Assembly: GCA_040143965.1 (NCBI GenBank)
Contig: JASJQH010006887.1
Coordinates: 1 to 55,672, forward strand
Origin: Basidiobolus ranarum
Lineage: Eukaryota > Basidiobolomycota > Basidiobolomycetes > Basidiobolales
Reading direction: 5' to 3'
Length of the DNA: 55,672 nt
The translations under genes and the position numbers were made by a program. The first letter of the stretch is position 1. Each line of letters opens with the position of its first letter. The notes beneath the pieces are model-generated. The model did no database searches and had not been told where the DNA came from. It saw only the letters and a list, made by a program, of their open reading frames with translations. Positions 1 to 10,893 of the stretch are shown piece by piece.

Positions 1-330
1 CCACCGTTGCCATTTCCACCCTTTCCAGCATCATATGCACCAGCTCCGTTACCACCATTGCCAGCTCCACCATTACCATCACCGTTGCCATTTCCACCCT
101 TTCCAGCATCATATGCACCAGCTCCGTTACCGCCGTTGCCATTGTCACCACCATTGCCAGCCCCACCGTTACCATCACCGTTGCCATTTCCACCCTTTCC
201 AGCATCATATGCACCATCTCCGTTGCCGCCGTTGCCATTGTCACCACCATTGCCAGCTCCGCCGTTACCATCGCCGTGGCCATTTCCACCCTTTCCCGTG
301 TCATAGGCACCAGCTCCATTACCGCCGCTG
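1..330. repeat. 96-bp in-frame tandem repeat
   Basis: The marker tcatatgcacc (tcataggcacc in the fourth copy) starts at 31, 109, 205 and 301, giving periods of 78, 96 and 96 bp. All are multiples of three and keep the minus-strand frame. The short copy lacks six residues (18 bp). This is the signature of unequal exchange in a low-complexity coding repeat. Confidence 0.85.
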
Positions 331-491
331 CCGTTGCCATTATCTCCTCCATTGCCATCACCTCCGTTAAATAGATCCTTAACGTTGTATGATCCATCGC
401 CTCTTGCCCGTAACCTTGGGTTCAGTGCAGCTGCATTGATGGCGGCGAGTCCGGAAAGAAGGCATAATAATTTGGGAGCGGAAAATTTCAT
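1..491 (-). CDS. Secreted glycine-rich tandem-repeat protein (C-terminus off the edge)
   Basis: The frame opens with an ATG at 491 and runs off the left edge without a stop, giving about 163 visible residues. Residues 1-20 look like a signal peptide (MKFSAPKLLCLLSGLAAINA). A basic stretch RLRAR at 26-30 could be a Kex2-type processing site. The rest is almost only Gly, Asn, Asp and Ala, built from a 32-residue (96 bp) unit with a GAGAYDAGKGGNGNG core; the core recurs at DNA positions 31, 109, 205 and 301, and one copy is 18 bp shorter. No cysteines or catalytic motifs are visible in the repeats. It is probably a cell-wall or extracellular structural protein, which is inference from composition. 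I do not recognise a named family. The proline-rich plus-strand reading frame over the same bases is a shadow. Confidence 0.8.
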   Translation of the reverse strand, partial: MKFSAPKLLCLLSGLAAINAAALNPRLRARGDGSYNVKDLFNGGDGNGGDNGNGSGGNGAGAYDTGKGGNGHGDGNGGAGNGGDNGNGGNGDGAYDAGKGGNGNGDGNGGAGNGGDNGNGGNGAGAYDAGKGGNGNGDGNGGAGNGGNGAGAYDAGKGGNGNG

Positions 492-511
492 TGTTAAGCG
501 TTTATATGTTG

Positions 512-2496
512 TTGATAATTTAAGGTTCTTTCTATTGAATCTAAGAAAGATATTTTAGTGAAATTCTTTAGTGTATTGTAGGTTTCTTTTATAGTCCTGT
601 ATTCTAGATTTTTACTTACCCCTTCTACTCCTCTATTTCTCCTATTTCAGTGATGCGTATGCATGGGGTAAGATCCAAATTAGAGTGATTGTTAACTTCA
701 CACTCCACACTGCAGTTTCTATCAAGTTTCAATTATGTTTTCATGCCTCTATGTAGTTGGGATCCTGATAACTTTGACGTATATCCAATTTGACAGAGCA
801 TGCATGTGTTAACGCCAGAATCGAGGCTGATTGTGTACTGCAATCCTTCAATTTAATGTGATAGGTGAAAGCATCGAAATTTCAGTGTTGGTAATATTGA
901 AATTCATGTGTTTCTCTGCAGGTGAATTCTCCTGTGTGCTACCCTTCTACTTGATGCTACGGAATTGTTGTGTTATTTTGTTTCTTCTTTCTAACATATT
1001 CAAATATTTATTTTTAATTATTCATTTGTTAGGCACACGCAGTTAACTAAATCAACATTTACGCATCTACTTGAGACTTGATTACCTCCACTGTGCTCTG
1101 TAGAAGATCGATGAATCATTAGTCATAACTCAAAACATTACCCCTTGCCTCTTGGTATAAATTTGACTTAAATACGAGAACAAACTCTAGAAAATTCAAG
1201 GGTGCTATTTTCTTGTTACTTTTACTAACAGAACAGTCACTATTAGACCCATAAGGTTACAATGAGAAGGGGATAAAGTTCTCTTTCTTTACTAAATGCA
1301 CATGCTGCGACCAAGTTTAAAGTCCGCTAACACCACACTGAACTGGGTTGGGTAACAACTAACCACTGTTTCAATTTGATATATTCTAATTGTTTCAATT
1401 CTAAATTTCCATCGTTTTAGAAGAATGTGTATCGTGGATAGTTATTCAAAGATAGAATGTTACAATATTCATATATATCTTGCAGTCAGTATGTATCACC
1501 CCTACCAGTCGCTCAAGGTTAAAATTTCCTACGTCACGATATGGCTGAATTTGAAGATTGTGTTAGTGAACTTATTTCAGCGTCTCTTACTTCCAATATA
1601 TTTTCAACTTTAGTATCATTCTCCTTCAAAGCTGGTTGTCGTGCTCTTGGTAACTCTGATATGCGTAGATTCATCGATCAAGTGCAGCAGCTGTAGAATT
1701 TGGTCTCTGGGTGCGTGGTGCAGGAAAGGTTCTTGTTTTGTTAGAAGATGTGTGACTTATTTTGTTCAGATAAAAATATAGTGAAATTGTTTGATGGTAG
1801 AGCTATACAAGTCTTCAATGCTTGTCTGTACATCCGAGAATCATACTTCTTGAAGGGTATATATAAATAGTTTTGATTGAAGTCTAATATATGAATATGC
1901 ATTTGTTATAGCCCATTTGCTTGACTTCCTCTTTCTTCCTCACAAGCATTAGCCTTTACTTCCTATAAATGGGCCCTCAGTCCTTTACAGAGTTTGCTTA
2001 GCAATATAAGGAACTTACAGCAATTCTAATGTTGATTTATTGTACTCTATGTATTAAGTAACTCATTTGACCAAAAGCAGAGGCAGTAAATATATGATCT
2101 ATATATATATTGGGCTATTTTCTGAGCTATTATTTGGGTCAACCGAGCAGAAATATACACATGCTATTGTGAAGTTACTGAATTCGCCACTGCTACATAT
2201 GCCACTCATATTGCATTAACAAACATTATGGCTGCGCTATTAATAACCGCGAGTCGAGTTGTGAGCAATGGGCAACAAGTGGGCGGTTGTGTTTGGTGGG
2301 CCAAATAAGTGTATAATAAGCAGATACTTCGAATGGATTTTTAATTAAAGAGATTTATTTGTTACTCCAGTTAAAAATATTTATAATGTTTATGCAAATT
2401 CAAGAACAGACGTGCGTGAAAGGGGAAAAGAGATATGAGGTTTTTACGAAAGATGAAAGAGAAACGTCATGCATTTTTCTGCGTCTTTCTTGGAAT
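512..2496. other. Long stretch without a recognised gene
   Basis: About 2 kb of AT-rich sequence. All open frames are short and without recognisable similarity. The best candidate is a plus-strand ORF of 51 codons at 1541-1696 (begins MAEFEDCVSELISAS, ends QVQQL). It is preceded by a TATATAT run near 1470 and a CRE-like TACGTCAC at 1530-1537. It could be a small gene or a chance frame. The left part (512-650) should contain the promoter of the glycine-rich gene. No repeats or RNA genes were seen. Confidence 0.4.
586..593 (-). promoter_or_regulatory. Probable TATA box of the glycine-rich protein gene
   Basis: The minus strand reads TATAAAAG about 95 bp upstream of the ATG at 491, a usual distance for a fungal TATA-type promoter. 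Assigned by position and match only. Confidence 0.45.
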
Positions 2497-3199
2497 TTAA
2501 GCTGATTTACCGATGGAAGATTGGAGAGCTTCGAAAACTTCTTGCTCAATCTTAGCAATCACTTTGTCTTGTTCAGAGGCGTTGGATCCCAAAATTTGGT
2601 TAGCCTTGTCAAGACCCTCCTTGACAGCTTCGGGGCTGAAATCCTCAAGAGGGAAAGCTTCGACAGCATTGATGTTCAAGGTGGAGTCAGGATTGACAAT
2701 AGCGAAACCACCACTGACGAACCATTTTTTGGTTTCTTGATCGGCGACAACCTCCAAGATTCCAGGGCGAAGTTGCTCAATGGAAGGAACGTGGTTGGCC
2801 AAGATACCCATATCACCGGAAGTAGAAGCAAGGTTGACTTGTTGAACGACAGTCTTCTTGAAGATAACCTAAGAGACGTGAAAGGGTTAATTGCTAGTTC
2901 CGAAATGTAGATAACAGTTGGCATGAGTCTTGCTATGTAAACATCCGAAGTATTACCTGGTGAGGAAGAACAAAGTTCAAGACAAGCTTATCACTAGCAA
3001 CAGGAGCATCGGTGGCATAACCACGAATGGCTAAACAAAGGAACGTTAGTATGCCAATCAACTAATTCGGTTTGTAGTCTTTATCAATCAACTAAAAGAG
3101 CCACAAATAGTACGTTCTCAGCAAGTGTGAATAGAGTAAAATATTCGTACCGAAACGAGCAGGTCTAACAGCTCTAGCGGTTCTGGCAAGGAAGTTCAT
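2497..3199 (-). CDS. ATP16: ATP synthase F1 subunit delta, mitochondrial
   Basis: Subunit of the F1 central stalk that couples rotation to ATP synthesis; the mitochondrial delta corresponds to bacterial epsilon. Three exons (3151-3199, 2957-3030, 2497-2868) join in phase to 164 residues, the usual length. The N-terminus MNFLARTARAVRPARFAIRGYAT is basic, hydroxylated and acid-free, a mitochondrial presequence with likely cleavage near RGYA. The beta-sandwich follows (residues about 28-115, with GDMGILANHVPSIEQLRPG and a KKWFVSGGFA block), then a two-helix C-terminal domain (about 118-164). The stop is TAA. Identity is clear from the conserved GILxxHxPxxxxLRPG motif. The next gene upstream is more than 1 kb away. 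Confidence 0.95.
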
Positions 3200-4405
3200 A
3201 GCGATACACGACAGTTACAAAGAGTCTTCTACAAACAGTGGTTGATAAAAGAGGGTAGGCTATAGGCCAATACTGCAAATCTTTTTGGTGTTGTGAAAAA
3301 ATTACTATAACATCATGTTATTACAATTCTACTCCTACCCCTCCCGTTAGCTGATTTCCCCAGAATTTGAGCACCTAATATCCCCATCCCCATCACCCAA
3401 TCTAACATAATTTAATCGACAATTTGATTGTTATACAGTGTGGTTGGGGTATATTTTAAGTAAACTTGCTTAATCCCTACCACACCCGAACCTACCTTCC
3501 CCAGTCTAACCAACCCAAATCTATGATGAGTTAAGCCCCATGCTCCCCATCCCATCTGCACCCCAAATTAGTGTCCAGGGTCCTTCATCGAACTAGTCGA
3601 AAAATCACGGTACTTACTGTTGATAACTGGCCAACACTCGGCTTCACTTGGGTTAAATCTCGTTATGCTCGTAACAGAACAGTTTTTCAAGGTCTTGCTA
3701 TACCACAGAGCCTGATCAATAGAAAAGTTCCTGTTCTTTCCATTCTCAATGTATTACTATGTTATCCAAGTGTTTGCCTGACATGTTCTTATTAGAGTGG
3801 TGAATGATATCACTTAGGTGGAATTTGCCATTATTCTTTCATCCATACCACTATGTAACCGAGTCTGAAAAACAAGGGAGTGCTCTCGGTTGTATTCATT
3901 CAATAATTAGGGCTATTGTGGAAATTCAATCTGACCAAAGTTCCAAATCATAGTTTAGTTTCACAAGTCCCAGCTTTTGAGCGAAATTGCTGTTTATACT
4001 AAAAGTCAAATTAGTTGACAAGGGTTTACCAGTAGTTGTAGATTGTTTGAGTCTTGTTGTATATGCTATTAATGAGTCGGTCGATGAATGTACTCCTATC
4101 AAGTCCATTATTTTTATCTCTGCCGGAATTCGTCGATTAGTATGGTTTTTACTGCTGTTGATGAACATACAGCTGGGCAACGATTTGTATCATTTAAATG
4201 GTTCTTATCATGAATATGCCGTCCCAAGCCGCCTAGGTGGACGCTAAAATAAATGAAGTATTTGTGTGGTTTCTCACCAGTTAACATTCCTGCCCATCAT
4301 TCAACAACAACCACAAAGTGTCAATTTGGAGGGGTTTATTAAGGAAGTGAATTAAGTTATAAACAATCGAGGAAAGTAAGAATTCTATGGGATGAAATTG
4401 ACCGG
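3200..4405. other. Intergenic region, no supported gene
   Basis: 1.2 kb between the ATP16 start and the 3' end of the prolyl hydroxylase gene. The part next to 3199 should hold the ATP16 promoter. Pyrimidine-rich tracts lie at 3330-3420 and 3530-3570. Open frames of 74-86 codons here lack supporting start sites, splice sites or recognisable domains. Confidence 0.5.
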
Positions 4406-6180
4406 TTACTCGGATTCTTCTGGGGATAATTCATATTCGAATGCAACATCCCATCGAGATCCTGGTGCGAGACTGCTAACATATTTGGTGAACTTCATAA
4501 CTTCTTCATCTCTCAAGACTAGACTCAACACATTGGATCCGGCTGAGATGGTCAATAAAGCACCATCTTCCTCGGTAACTGCTGCGTTGTATACTGCTGG
4601 GTCTTCTTGTGGATCTTGAGCCATGTAGCACTCGTACCCACCAACTTCATCACTTTCCCATGCCTCTACACCCTTAGAGTCGGCTGAGGTAGCGAAGCAT
4701 AGGGTAGCGTCAAGGATGGAGCGGCAAGAGTCGGCTGTAGCAAGGGTATAGTCCAATCCAGGGCGCAAACGACGAGCTTGACCACGGTATCCTTTGACAA
4801 TAAGTTGAGTGACCAAAGCTAACCAACGACGAAAAGCAGCTGATGGGAAAAGATCATTCTGTAATTGAGCCATTAATTGGGTGGTTTGTTCCATATCTTC
4901 AGATACAGTATCATCGATAACAAGGAAGCGATGTTTGTGAGCAGGTCCCATAGCTCTCCATCTTCCGTGTTCTCCTACACCATGGGGAGGAATCTTGGGC
5001 AAAGTCAAACCATCTTGCTCATCCGCCTCCAAGGTACTCTTTTTGAGTTCCTTGGCGAAATCTTCGTTAAGAAAGTCAACCAATTGAATGGAAGATTCTT
5101 CAACAAATTTCTCGGATACTTGTTGAAGAATACTAAGATCCAAATATTTCACGTTTAGCCACTTGGAGAGTTCGTTGATATCTTCCTCAAGAAGACCCTC
5201 GAGAGCATCAGATTCTACTTCCTGTTCGTATTTCTTGAATGGATACAAGGCATCAGCAGAATCCTGAAGGAAAGAGTTTCATTAGTGTATGTTCATGGGT
5301 AGATTATTATTGAAGTGCTATTTAAATTTACCTGTAGTTGCTGTAAAGATGAAGGAGCTTCACCAGCCTGCTTTTCAGCATCGTATCCCAATTCACCCTC
5401 CTGAGGGATATGGAACCAACCTTGAATGGATAATCTGGGGTTATCGACAACAACTTCTTGGACAGAGTGGAAGGAATGTCCGGGCTGAACGGTAAAGAAT
5501 GCAATTTGATTCCACTTGGGTGGAATAGAGACGGTTGGGCAAACAGCCGGGGCACCCTTTTCAACCACTGGGTAAAGCTCTAAAGCGCCACCGTACTCAA
5601 CTTCCCAAGGTTCATCAGGGTTAGGCATGTAAAGGATGTAAGAGACACGTCTAGTGCCAATAACATCATCGTGGTTAAGAAGATGACAGCCATTGCGATA
5701 AATGTTGGTACTCATATCGGTCTTGGATCTAGATAAGGGACCACAGCCAGTCACTTCAGAAACGAATTCACGGAATTCATCCGAGTAGATAGCATTACGA
5801 AGTTGAAGCAAAGCAGGGAGTTGAGCCAACTCTTCATCGGGAAGACCGTCAAGATTAGCTAAATCACCGGTTTGACAAACCTAAGAAGAAATTGAATATC
5901 TGGATAGCTCACAATATATTGACTACTGCTCTCTTACCTTGTAAATATCAGTTTCTTTCTTGGTGAAGTGAAGTTTGTTCAGGATTTCTTCTCTGACATT
6001 TCTCAAGAGCTGATCGTCACAAAGTTGATTGATTTTGCAATGCAAGTATGGTTTAGACTCCTGGACCTCTTTAGCCAACTTATCGCGATTCTCTTGGGAT
6101 AATAACCCGGGGTAGAAAGAATCGGTGACGAGAGCAGCTGTGCGGCTACGCTTACGAGACTCAGCTTCTATGTCAGACAT
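4406..6180 (-). CDS. TPA1: Ribosomal uS12 prolyl 3-hydroxylase (OGFOD1/Tpa1 family)
   Basis: Fe(II)/2-oxoglutarate dioxygenase that hydroxylates a proline of ribosomal protein uS12 (Rps23) and affects translation termination. Three exons (5938-6180, 5332-5880, 4406-5263) give 549 residues, close to human OGFOD1 (542). The N-terminal catalytic double-stranded beta-helix holds the iron triad H151-x-D153 (NHDD) and H219 (FHSVQEV), with R230 placed to bind 2-oxoglutarate. These positions nearly equal those known for OGFOD1 (155, 157, 218, 230). The second, non-catalytic domain occupies about 300-545 and carries an acidic linker. No targeting signal is seen; the family is nuclear and cytoplasmic. 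All junctions are GT..AG and in phase. Confidence 0.95.
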
Positions 6181-6646
6181 TGTATAGTGAAAGAACTTGT
6201 GGCAAGGAATCGAAGACCCTTTATTCTATTTAATGAGAGTTTTATTGATTGGACAACTGGTTTTTTTCTAAGCTCAAGCCTTTCAGAAGGAAACAAACCT
6301 GTTCCATACAAGTGAGTAACCAATTGATCCGCAACTATCGAACGATGCGAATCTAGACAAGTTCGGGATTTCTAAATTTAGTTAAGCATTTAATGGTCCC
6401 TAGGTTCGTATTCTAGGTAGCCAGTCAGACCACTTATATGGGATGTGCCAATCAAATAAGTGAAGAACAAATGCAGAATGATTACAACGCTCGTAGCATC
6501 TACTCTAGGCTAGTCTTTACTTCATATAGAATATCTCTCTGCATTGAGTTGTGTACATCATGTAACGTTGGAAGGAGATTGTGAAGAACATTGTTTAATG
6601 ACGAAGAAATAACAAGAAAGAGAAATAAACTCAACGGCAAGGGGAA
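6181..6646. other. Intergenic spacer
   Basis: 466 bp between the hydroxylase start and the KPHMT stop, both on the minus strand. It should contain the hydroxylase promoter and KPHMT 3' UTR. A partial B-box-like ggttcgtattc near 6404 has no matching A-box or cloverleaf, so I do not call a tRNA. Confidence 0.5.
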
Positions 6647-7989
6647 TTACTCTTGATTTTTGATATATGACAAAAACTTCTCCTGTTCGTCTTTCTTCAT
6701 TGGGTAGCAATGTTCCTGGCTAGGGAATTCTCGAGATCTTACTTCTTCGCGGAATTCAACAATAGCGTCGGTAATACTTTTATCGAGGTTAAGGTAACGT
6801 TTGCAGAATCTATGATATATCCCTGTTGGTAAGCAGGTTGGGTAACTGAATGAAATTTAACTTTTACCTTGGCGTAAATCTGTCAAACACACCGATCATA
6901 TCATTAAGAACAAGTACTTGTCCAGAGCATCCGTTTCCACATCCGATACCAATGGTTGGGATGGACAACTGCTTTGTAATATATGTAGCCACAGGCTCAG
7001 GAATAGCTTCTAATACAACTGCAAAACATCCGGCCTCTTGAACTGCCAAAGCATCATCCAGTAGGGCTAGGGCCTATATTACCAAATAGTTTAAAGGTAG
7101 GTTAGATCATGTCCAGTAGGGCGGGGGAACTAAAGTGAGAATCATCATACCTGCTCCATGGTCTTTCCTTGTACTCTAAATCCACCCAATGCATTATGTC
7201 TCTGTGGAGTTAAACCGATATGTCCCAAGACTGGGATCCCCACACTGGTAATGCGTTTGATCGTTTCTTTCATTTCGATACCGCCTTCAAGTTTGACTGC
7301 CTATAATCAACGTCAAGAAAATCATATAAATTTCAACTTTCTTTTGATAAAACCATTCGTTAAAGTATTCAAGCTTACCTCGGCGTTACCCTCTTTAATA
7401 AATCTCAAAGCATTTTGGACAGCTATCTCTGGAGATACTTCATAGCTTCCAAAAGGTAAGTCGGCAACGCGAAAAGTGGACTTAGCTCCTCTAGCTACGG
7501 CACGAGAATGGTGCAGCATTTCCTACAGGAAACAAGTTTTTACAAGGTTAATGTCGAGTTTGGAATTGACTAAAATACGCTCCTGTCGGAAAATAGTCTC
7601 TTACATCCACTGTGATCTCTGTCGTAGAGTCGTAACCTAGAGTAACCATAGCAAGAGAATCTCCAACGAGTGTCATGTCAATGCCACCTTTATCAGCGAA
7701 AAGACCAGAAGGATAGTCTTGGGCGGTGATTACTGTGATGGGTTGGTTTGAAGCATAAAGCTTCTTAATGGTGTTGATGGTGACTTTGGGTCGAGCTACA
7801 CAGTAACAATAAATATAGGTTAAACTATTATCCCTTGGACCTGATAAAACTTTCAACATTACCTTCATTAGTGATTGTGACTGGAACCGAGCTGTACTTT
7901 CGGGATAAAGAAGCAGTACAAGAGCGACCCTTAGCCAGGTTAGGTAACAGAGTGCGTAAAGAGAGTTTGGACAAGTGGAATGTAGACAT
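6647..7989 (-). CDS. ECM31: 3-methyl-2-oxobutanoate hydroxymethyltransferase (KPHMT)
   Basis: First committed enzyme of pantothenate synthesis: transfers a hydroxymethyl group from 5,10-methylene-THF to alpha-ketoisovalerate to give ketopantoate. Six exons (7863-7989, 7605-7795, 7379-7522, 7151-7300, 6868-7073, 6647-6809) close in phase to 326 residues. The first 35 residues are basic and Ser/Leu-rich, a mitochondrial presequence, as for yeast Ecm31. PanB signatures in order: [17 protein letters not shown] with Mg-binding D88, [29 protein letters not shown] with catalytic E226, and [12 protein letters not shown]. The family normally has IGIGAG; here alanine is cysteine. The gene is divergent from HAT1. 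Confidence 0.95.
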
Positions 7990-8856
7990 AATTACGGGAA
8001 ATATTTTACTAAAAGTAAATAAAGGTATAAGAGGATATTCTATTCAATAAATGGACCGAACAATGGAAACCTAAACCGTAGTAGGTTCGCTTAGGGTGCC
8101 TTTTGTATCGTAAATTCCACGGGCCGAATTTTAACACTTTCCGTGGATCCTTGATAGAAAAAAAATTGTCATCTCATTTTATCCAACATTTCACTTAGCC
8201 TAATATCGCAGGTACAAGAAGCCCAAATGTCTCAAGCTGGTTCTGTCAGTCCAATCTGGTGATGCTGTTATTAACCAAGTGAATCAAGAAGGTGAGAACA
8301 TCCAATGATTGCTACTAAAGGGACACAATAGAAGAATTGACAGCTTAATCTGAAATGGGGTTGCACAGAAACCTCGTGCAAACACATTTTACATCCGTAC
8401 ATGGAACAGCATTATCAATACAACTTCATCTAGAAATGCAGTACCTTGAACCTTCCACTCAATCTCCGAAAAGTGGAGGTTTGCTAGTGACTTTCCCACG
8501 GCCACCGACCATGACAAATACGAATCACCTATTCAAGAGTATACAAATCCTCAACCATATATTCCATATTATTATGCTCACTATGCATTCTATATTCGTG
8601 TGTTCTAGAATGTCCAATAATTGAGATTGTTGACATGGAAGATTTATGACGAATAGTTAGTGAGCTGAATATGATGGTCCCCTACCATTAAGAAATGTGG
8701 CCATAACCCAGGCTTACATCTAAATTTACCCTAGAGTAAATAATATCAAAAGGAATTTTGCAAATCAATTGGATTCCTATTTTCTTGAAATTCCAATAAC
8801 CTCTCTCTTCTGTTGAGTAAACAAAGAAGAACAGAAGAAGCTGAAAACATATCAAC
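7990..8856. other. Divergent intergenic region KPHMT / HAT1
   Basis: 867 bp holding both 5' ends. Some stretches look coding-like on the plus strand. One frame enters after a cag at 8211, reads YKKPKCLKLVLSVQSGD to 8291, and can be spliced (gtgag..cacag) to 8369-8433 ending in TAG. Another ends in a TAG near 8609. No ATG exon, no conserved family and no continuous frame joins them, so I do not call a gene. The start region of HAT1 (8800-8856) is purine-rich. Confidence 0.4.
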
Positions 8857-10676
8857 ATGAGTACTGAAGGTATGAATACTCTTTATGAAGAGCACATACA
8901 CTTACCAGGCAATATCGGTATTATACCTCGCCAAACAACTATTTTAACCACATACATTTGGGATAGAATTCTTTTTGAGACCTGAGAATGCAGAATGGGT
9001 TTGCTCTTCCAACAACGCGATACAATTGAAACTAGGTAATTTTTAAGTAATATTTCGCGTTTTGATCTGCATTTCCAATTGGTCATCCGTGTTTTTTTTT
9101 CTTTTCTTCAAAACATAGCTCGACCTCAACCAAGCCAAGGTGAAATCTTCCATCCTTCTTTCACCTATCCACTATTCGGAGAGGCGGAGCAATTTTACGG
9201 TTATAAAAATCTGAAAGTGAAGGTGATATTTATAATTGCCAGAAACTTTGACGTGAATCAATATTAAGCATACTTTAGCTTCATTATACCTCTGGTTCGT
9301 TAGCTACTTACCTCGGGGTTGAGTATTCAGAGACGTTAGGTGCGAAACATGGGGCCACAGAGATTGAACCTGAGCTTATGGAGCACCTTGCTGAAGGTAT
9401 GCGCTTGAGATAGTCCACCCGGCCAAGGTTGAATGCTAAATGGTTGATTTTGCTAGGGGTTTATTCGAATTATGACTTGTTCATTAACAAGATGAAAGAG
9501 GATTACGAGAATTTCAAACCAATTGGGGAAAAGATCCACGAATATCAGAGCCCAAGAGCAAAGTATCCAGAGAATGTCCAAGAGCATTGCTTTGAAATAT
9601 ATAAAGTATGGAGATTCTGTATTGAACTGATAATCTCCATCGGTAGACTAAATGACTTCAAAAGGCAGGTTTTAAGAGCCCAGGATTCAAGCAGTATCAC
9701 CAACGTCTACAGCTGTTCGCGCTATTTTATATTGAAGGTGCGTCGTATATCGAAGAAGACGATGACAGATGGGAGGTCGCATTGATGTAAGCCCCAATAA
9801 CATCAAACTAGTCATTAAGTATCACACCAACTCATGATTATTGCTAGCTACGAGAAACTGAAGATTGACGGGATTACATCATATCATATCGTTGGGTATT
9901 GCACCATGTACCAATACTTCTATTTTCCCGACAAAATCCGGATGAGAATCAGCCAATTCCTCATCCTTCCCCCCTATCGCAAACAAGGACATGCCAGTAA
10001 GTGCTGAAAATGGTCGAAGATTCCCGTCTCAATTTCTGACATGATTCTTATGTAGATGTGCTTTACGATACATTATATCAAGAGTTTTTGCGTAGAAGTG
10101 ACATTGTGGAGCTAACAGGTATTGTTGCGATGATTTGGCTCGGTTCTACCGCTGAACTGACACGAACGTTCTTTTTAAATAGTCGAAGACCCCAACGAAG
10201 CGTTCTCGGACCTTCGGGACAAGTGTGATCTTCGATTCTTAATGGCTAGAGGTACATTCGATGATCTCACTGCCCCTGTGGACAAAAGCATCCTGGACTC
10301 TATAAAAAAGCAATACAAGTTGCATAAGGTAGCTATGAAGCGTTACTAACGATCTGTAGTCATGCACAGCTAATGATATTGTTCTTTTCAGCGTCAGGCC
10401 AGTAGATTGCTTGAAATGGCGTTGCTGAAGAAATTAGACAAGCGAAACTCTAAAGCCGCTCGAGCCTATCGCTTGTATGTCAAGGCTAGACTGTACAGAT
10501 TCAATGAGGTTCTTAGTTGATTCGTTTATCTTTCACCATGGCCCATTATCATATGACTGACCAAATTTCCATAGGAGGCACTCAGTTCCATGGAATACAA
10601 TGATCGTTTGGTAAAGCTAGAGGAGACCTATCGAAGCGTAGAGGAGGACTATTATAGATTATTAAATTCACTTTAA
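8857..10676 (+). CDS. HAT1: Histone acetyltransferase type B catalytic subunit
   Basis: Acetylates newly made histone H4 at K5 and K12 before chromatin assembly, normally with a WD40 partner (Hat2/RbAp46). Eleven exons: 8857-8869, 8967-9035, 9119-9222, 9279-9396, 9457-9605, 9665-9786, 9848-9996, 10056-10118, 10183-10328, 10392-10508, 10575-10676; 383 residues (yeast 374, human 419). The N-terminal HAT1 domain shows FTYPLFGEAEQFYGYKNLK and GSLATYLGVEYSE. The GNAT core has SYIEEDDDRWEV, HIVGYCTMYQYFYFPDK, and the acetyl-CoA loop in LILPPYRKQGHA. A helical C-terminal domain follows. The acceptor at 9665 (..caaaag/GCAGG) is the least certain junction; a site 12 bp further in would remove four residues. 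The intron after 10508 uses a weak GTTCTT donor. Confidence 0.93.
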
Positions 10677-10893
10677 CTTTACTCGAATTTATTTGTACAG
10701 TAATAAAAGGATCTTGAAATCATCCAAGAGCTCAAATCATCCAAGAGCATCCAACTGAATTCAATAAAATTCATTGGTTTATCTGATGCTAAGATTTGCC
10801 TAAATAATTCACCGTTGGCTATTTTTTTTTGCCACTAATCCTCTTATAAACTAGCAATCCCTCGAATCAACTGCAATATATATACTAGTGAAA

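Noticed and set aside
7-370. Proline- or histidine-rich plus-strand ORFs
   Set aside because: They are mirror images of the glycine-rich minus-strand gene, which has an ATG, a signal peptide and an upstream TATA box; the plus frames have no such support.
3571-3795. 74-codon plus-strand frame (..NWPTLGFTWVKSRYARNR..)
   Set aside because: No ATG start, no splice support and no recognised family; such lengths are expected by chance in AT-rich DNA.
3926-4180. Minus-strand frame with a stretch (INSNFAQKLGLVKL) faintly like the region after a retropepsin active site of Ty3/Gypsy elements
   Set aside because: Too short, no aspartic active-site motif, no LTRs and no reverse transcriptase nearby; at most a very old fossil fragment.
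6395-6425. Possible tRNA B-box (ggttcgtattc)
   Set aside because: No A-box at the right distance and no cloverleaf could be drawn.
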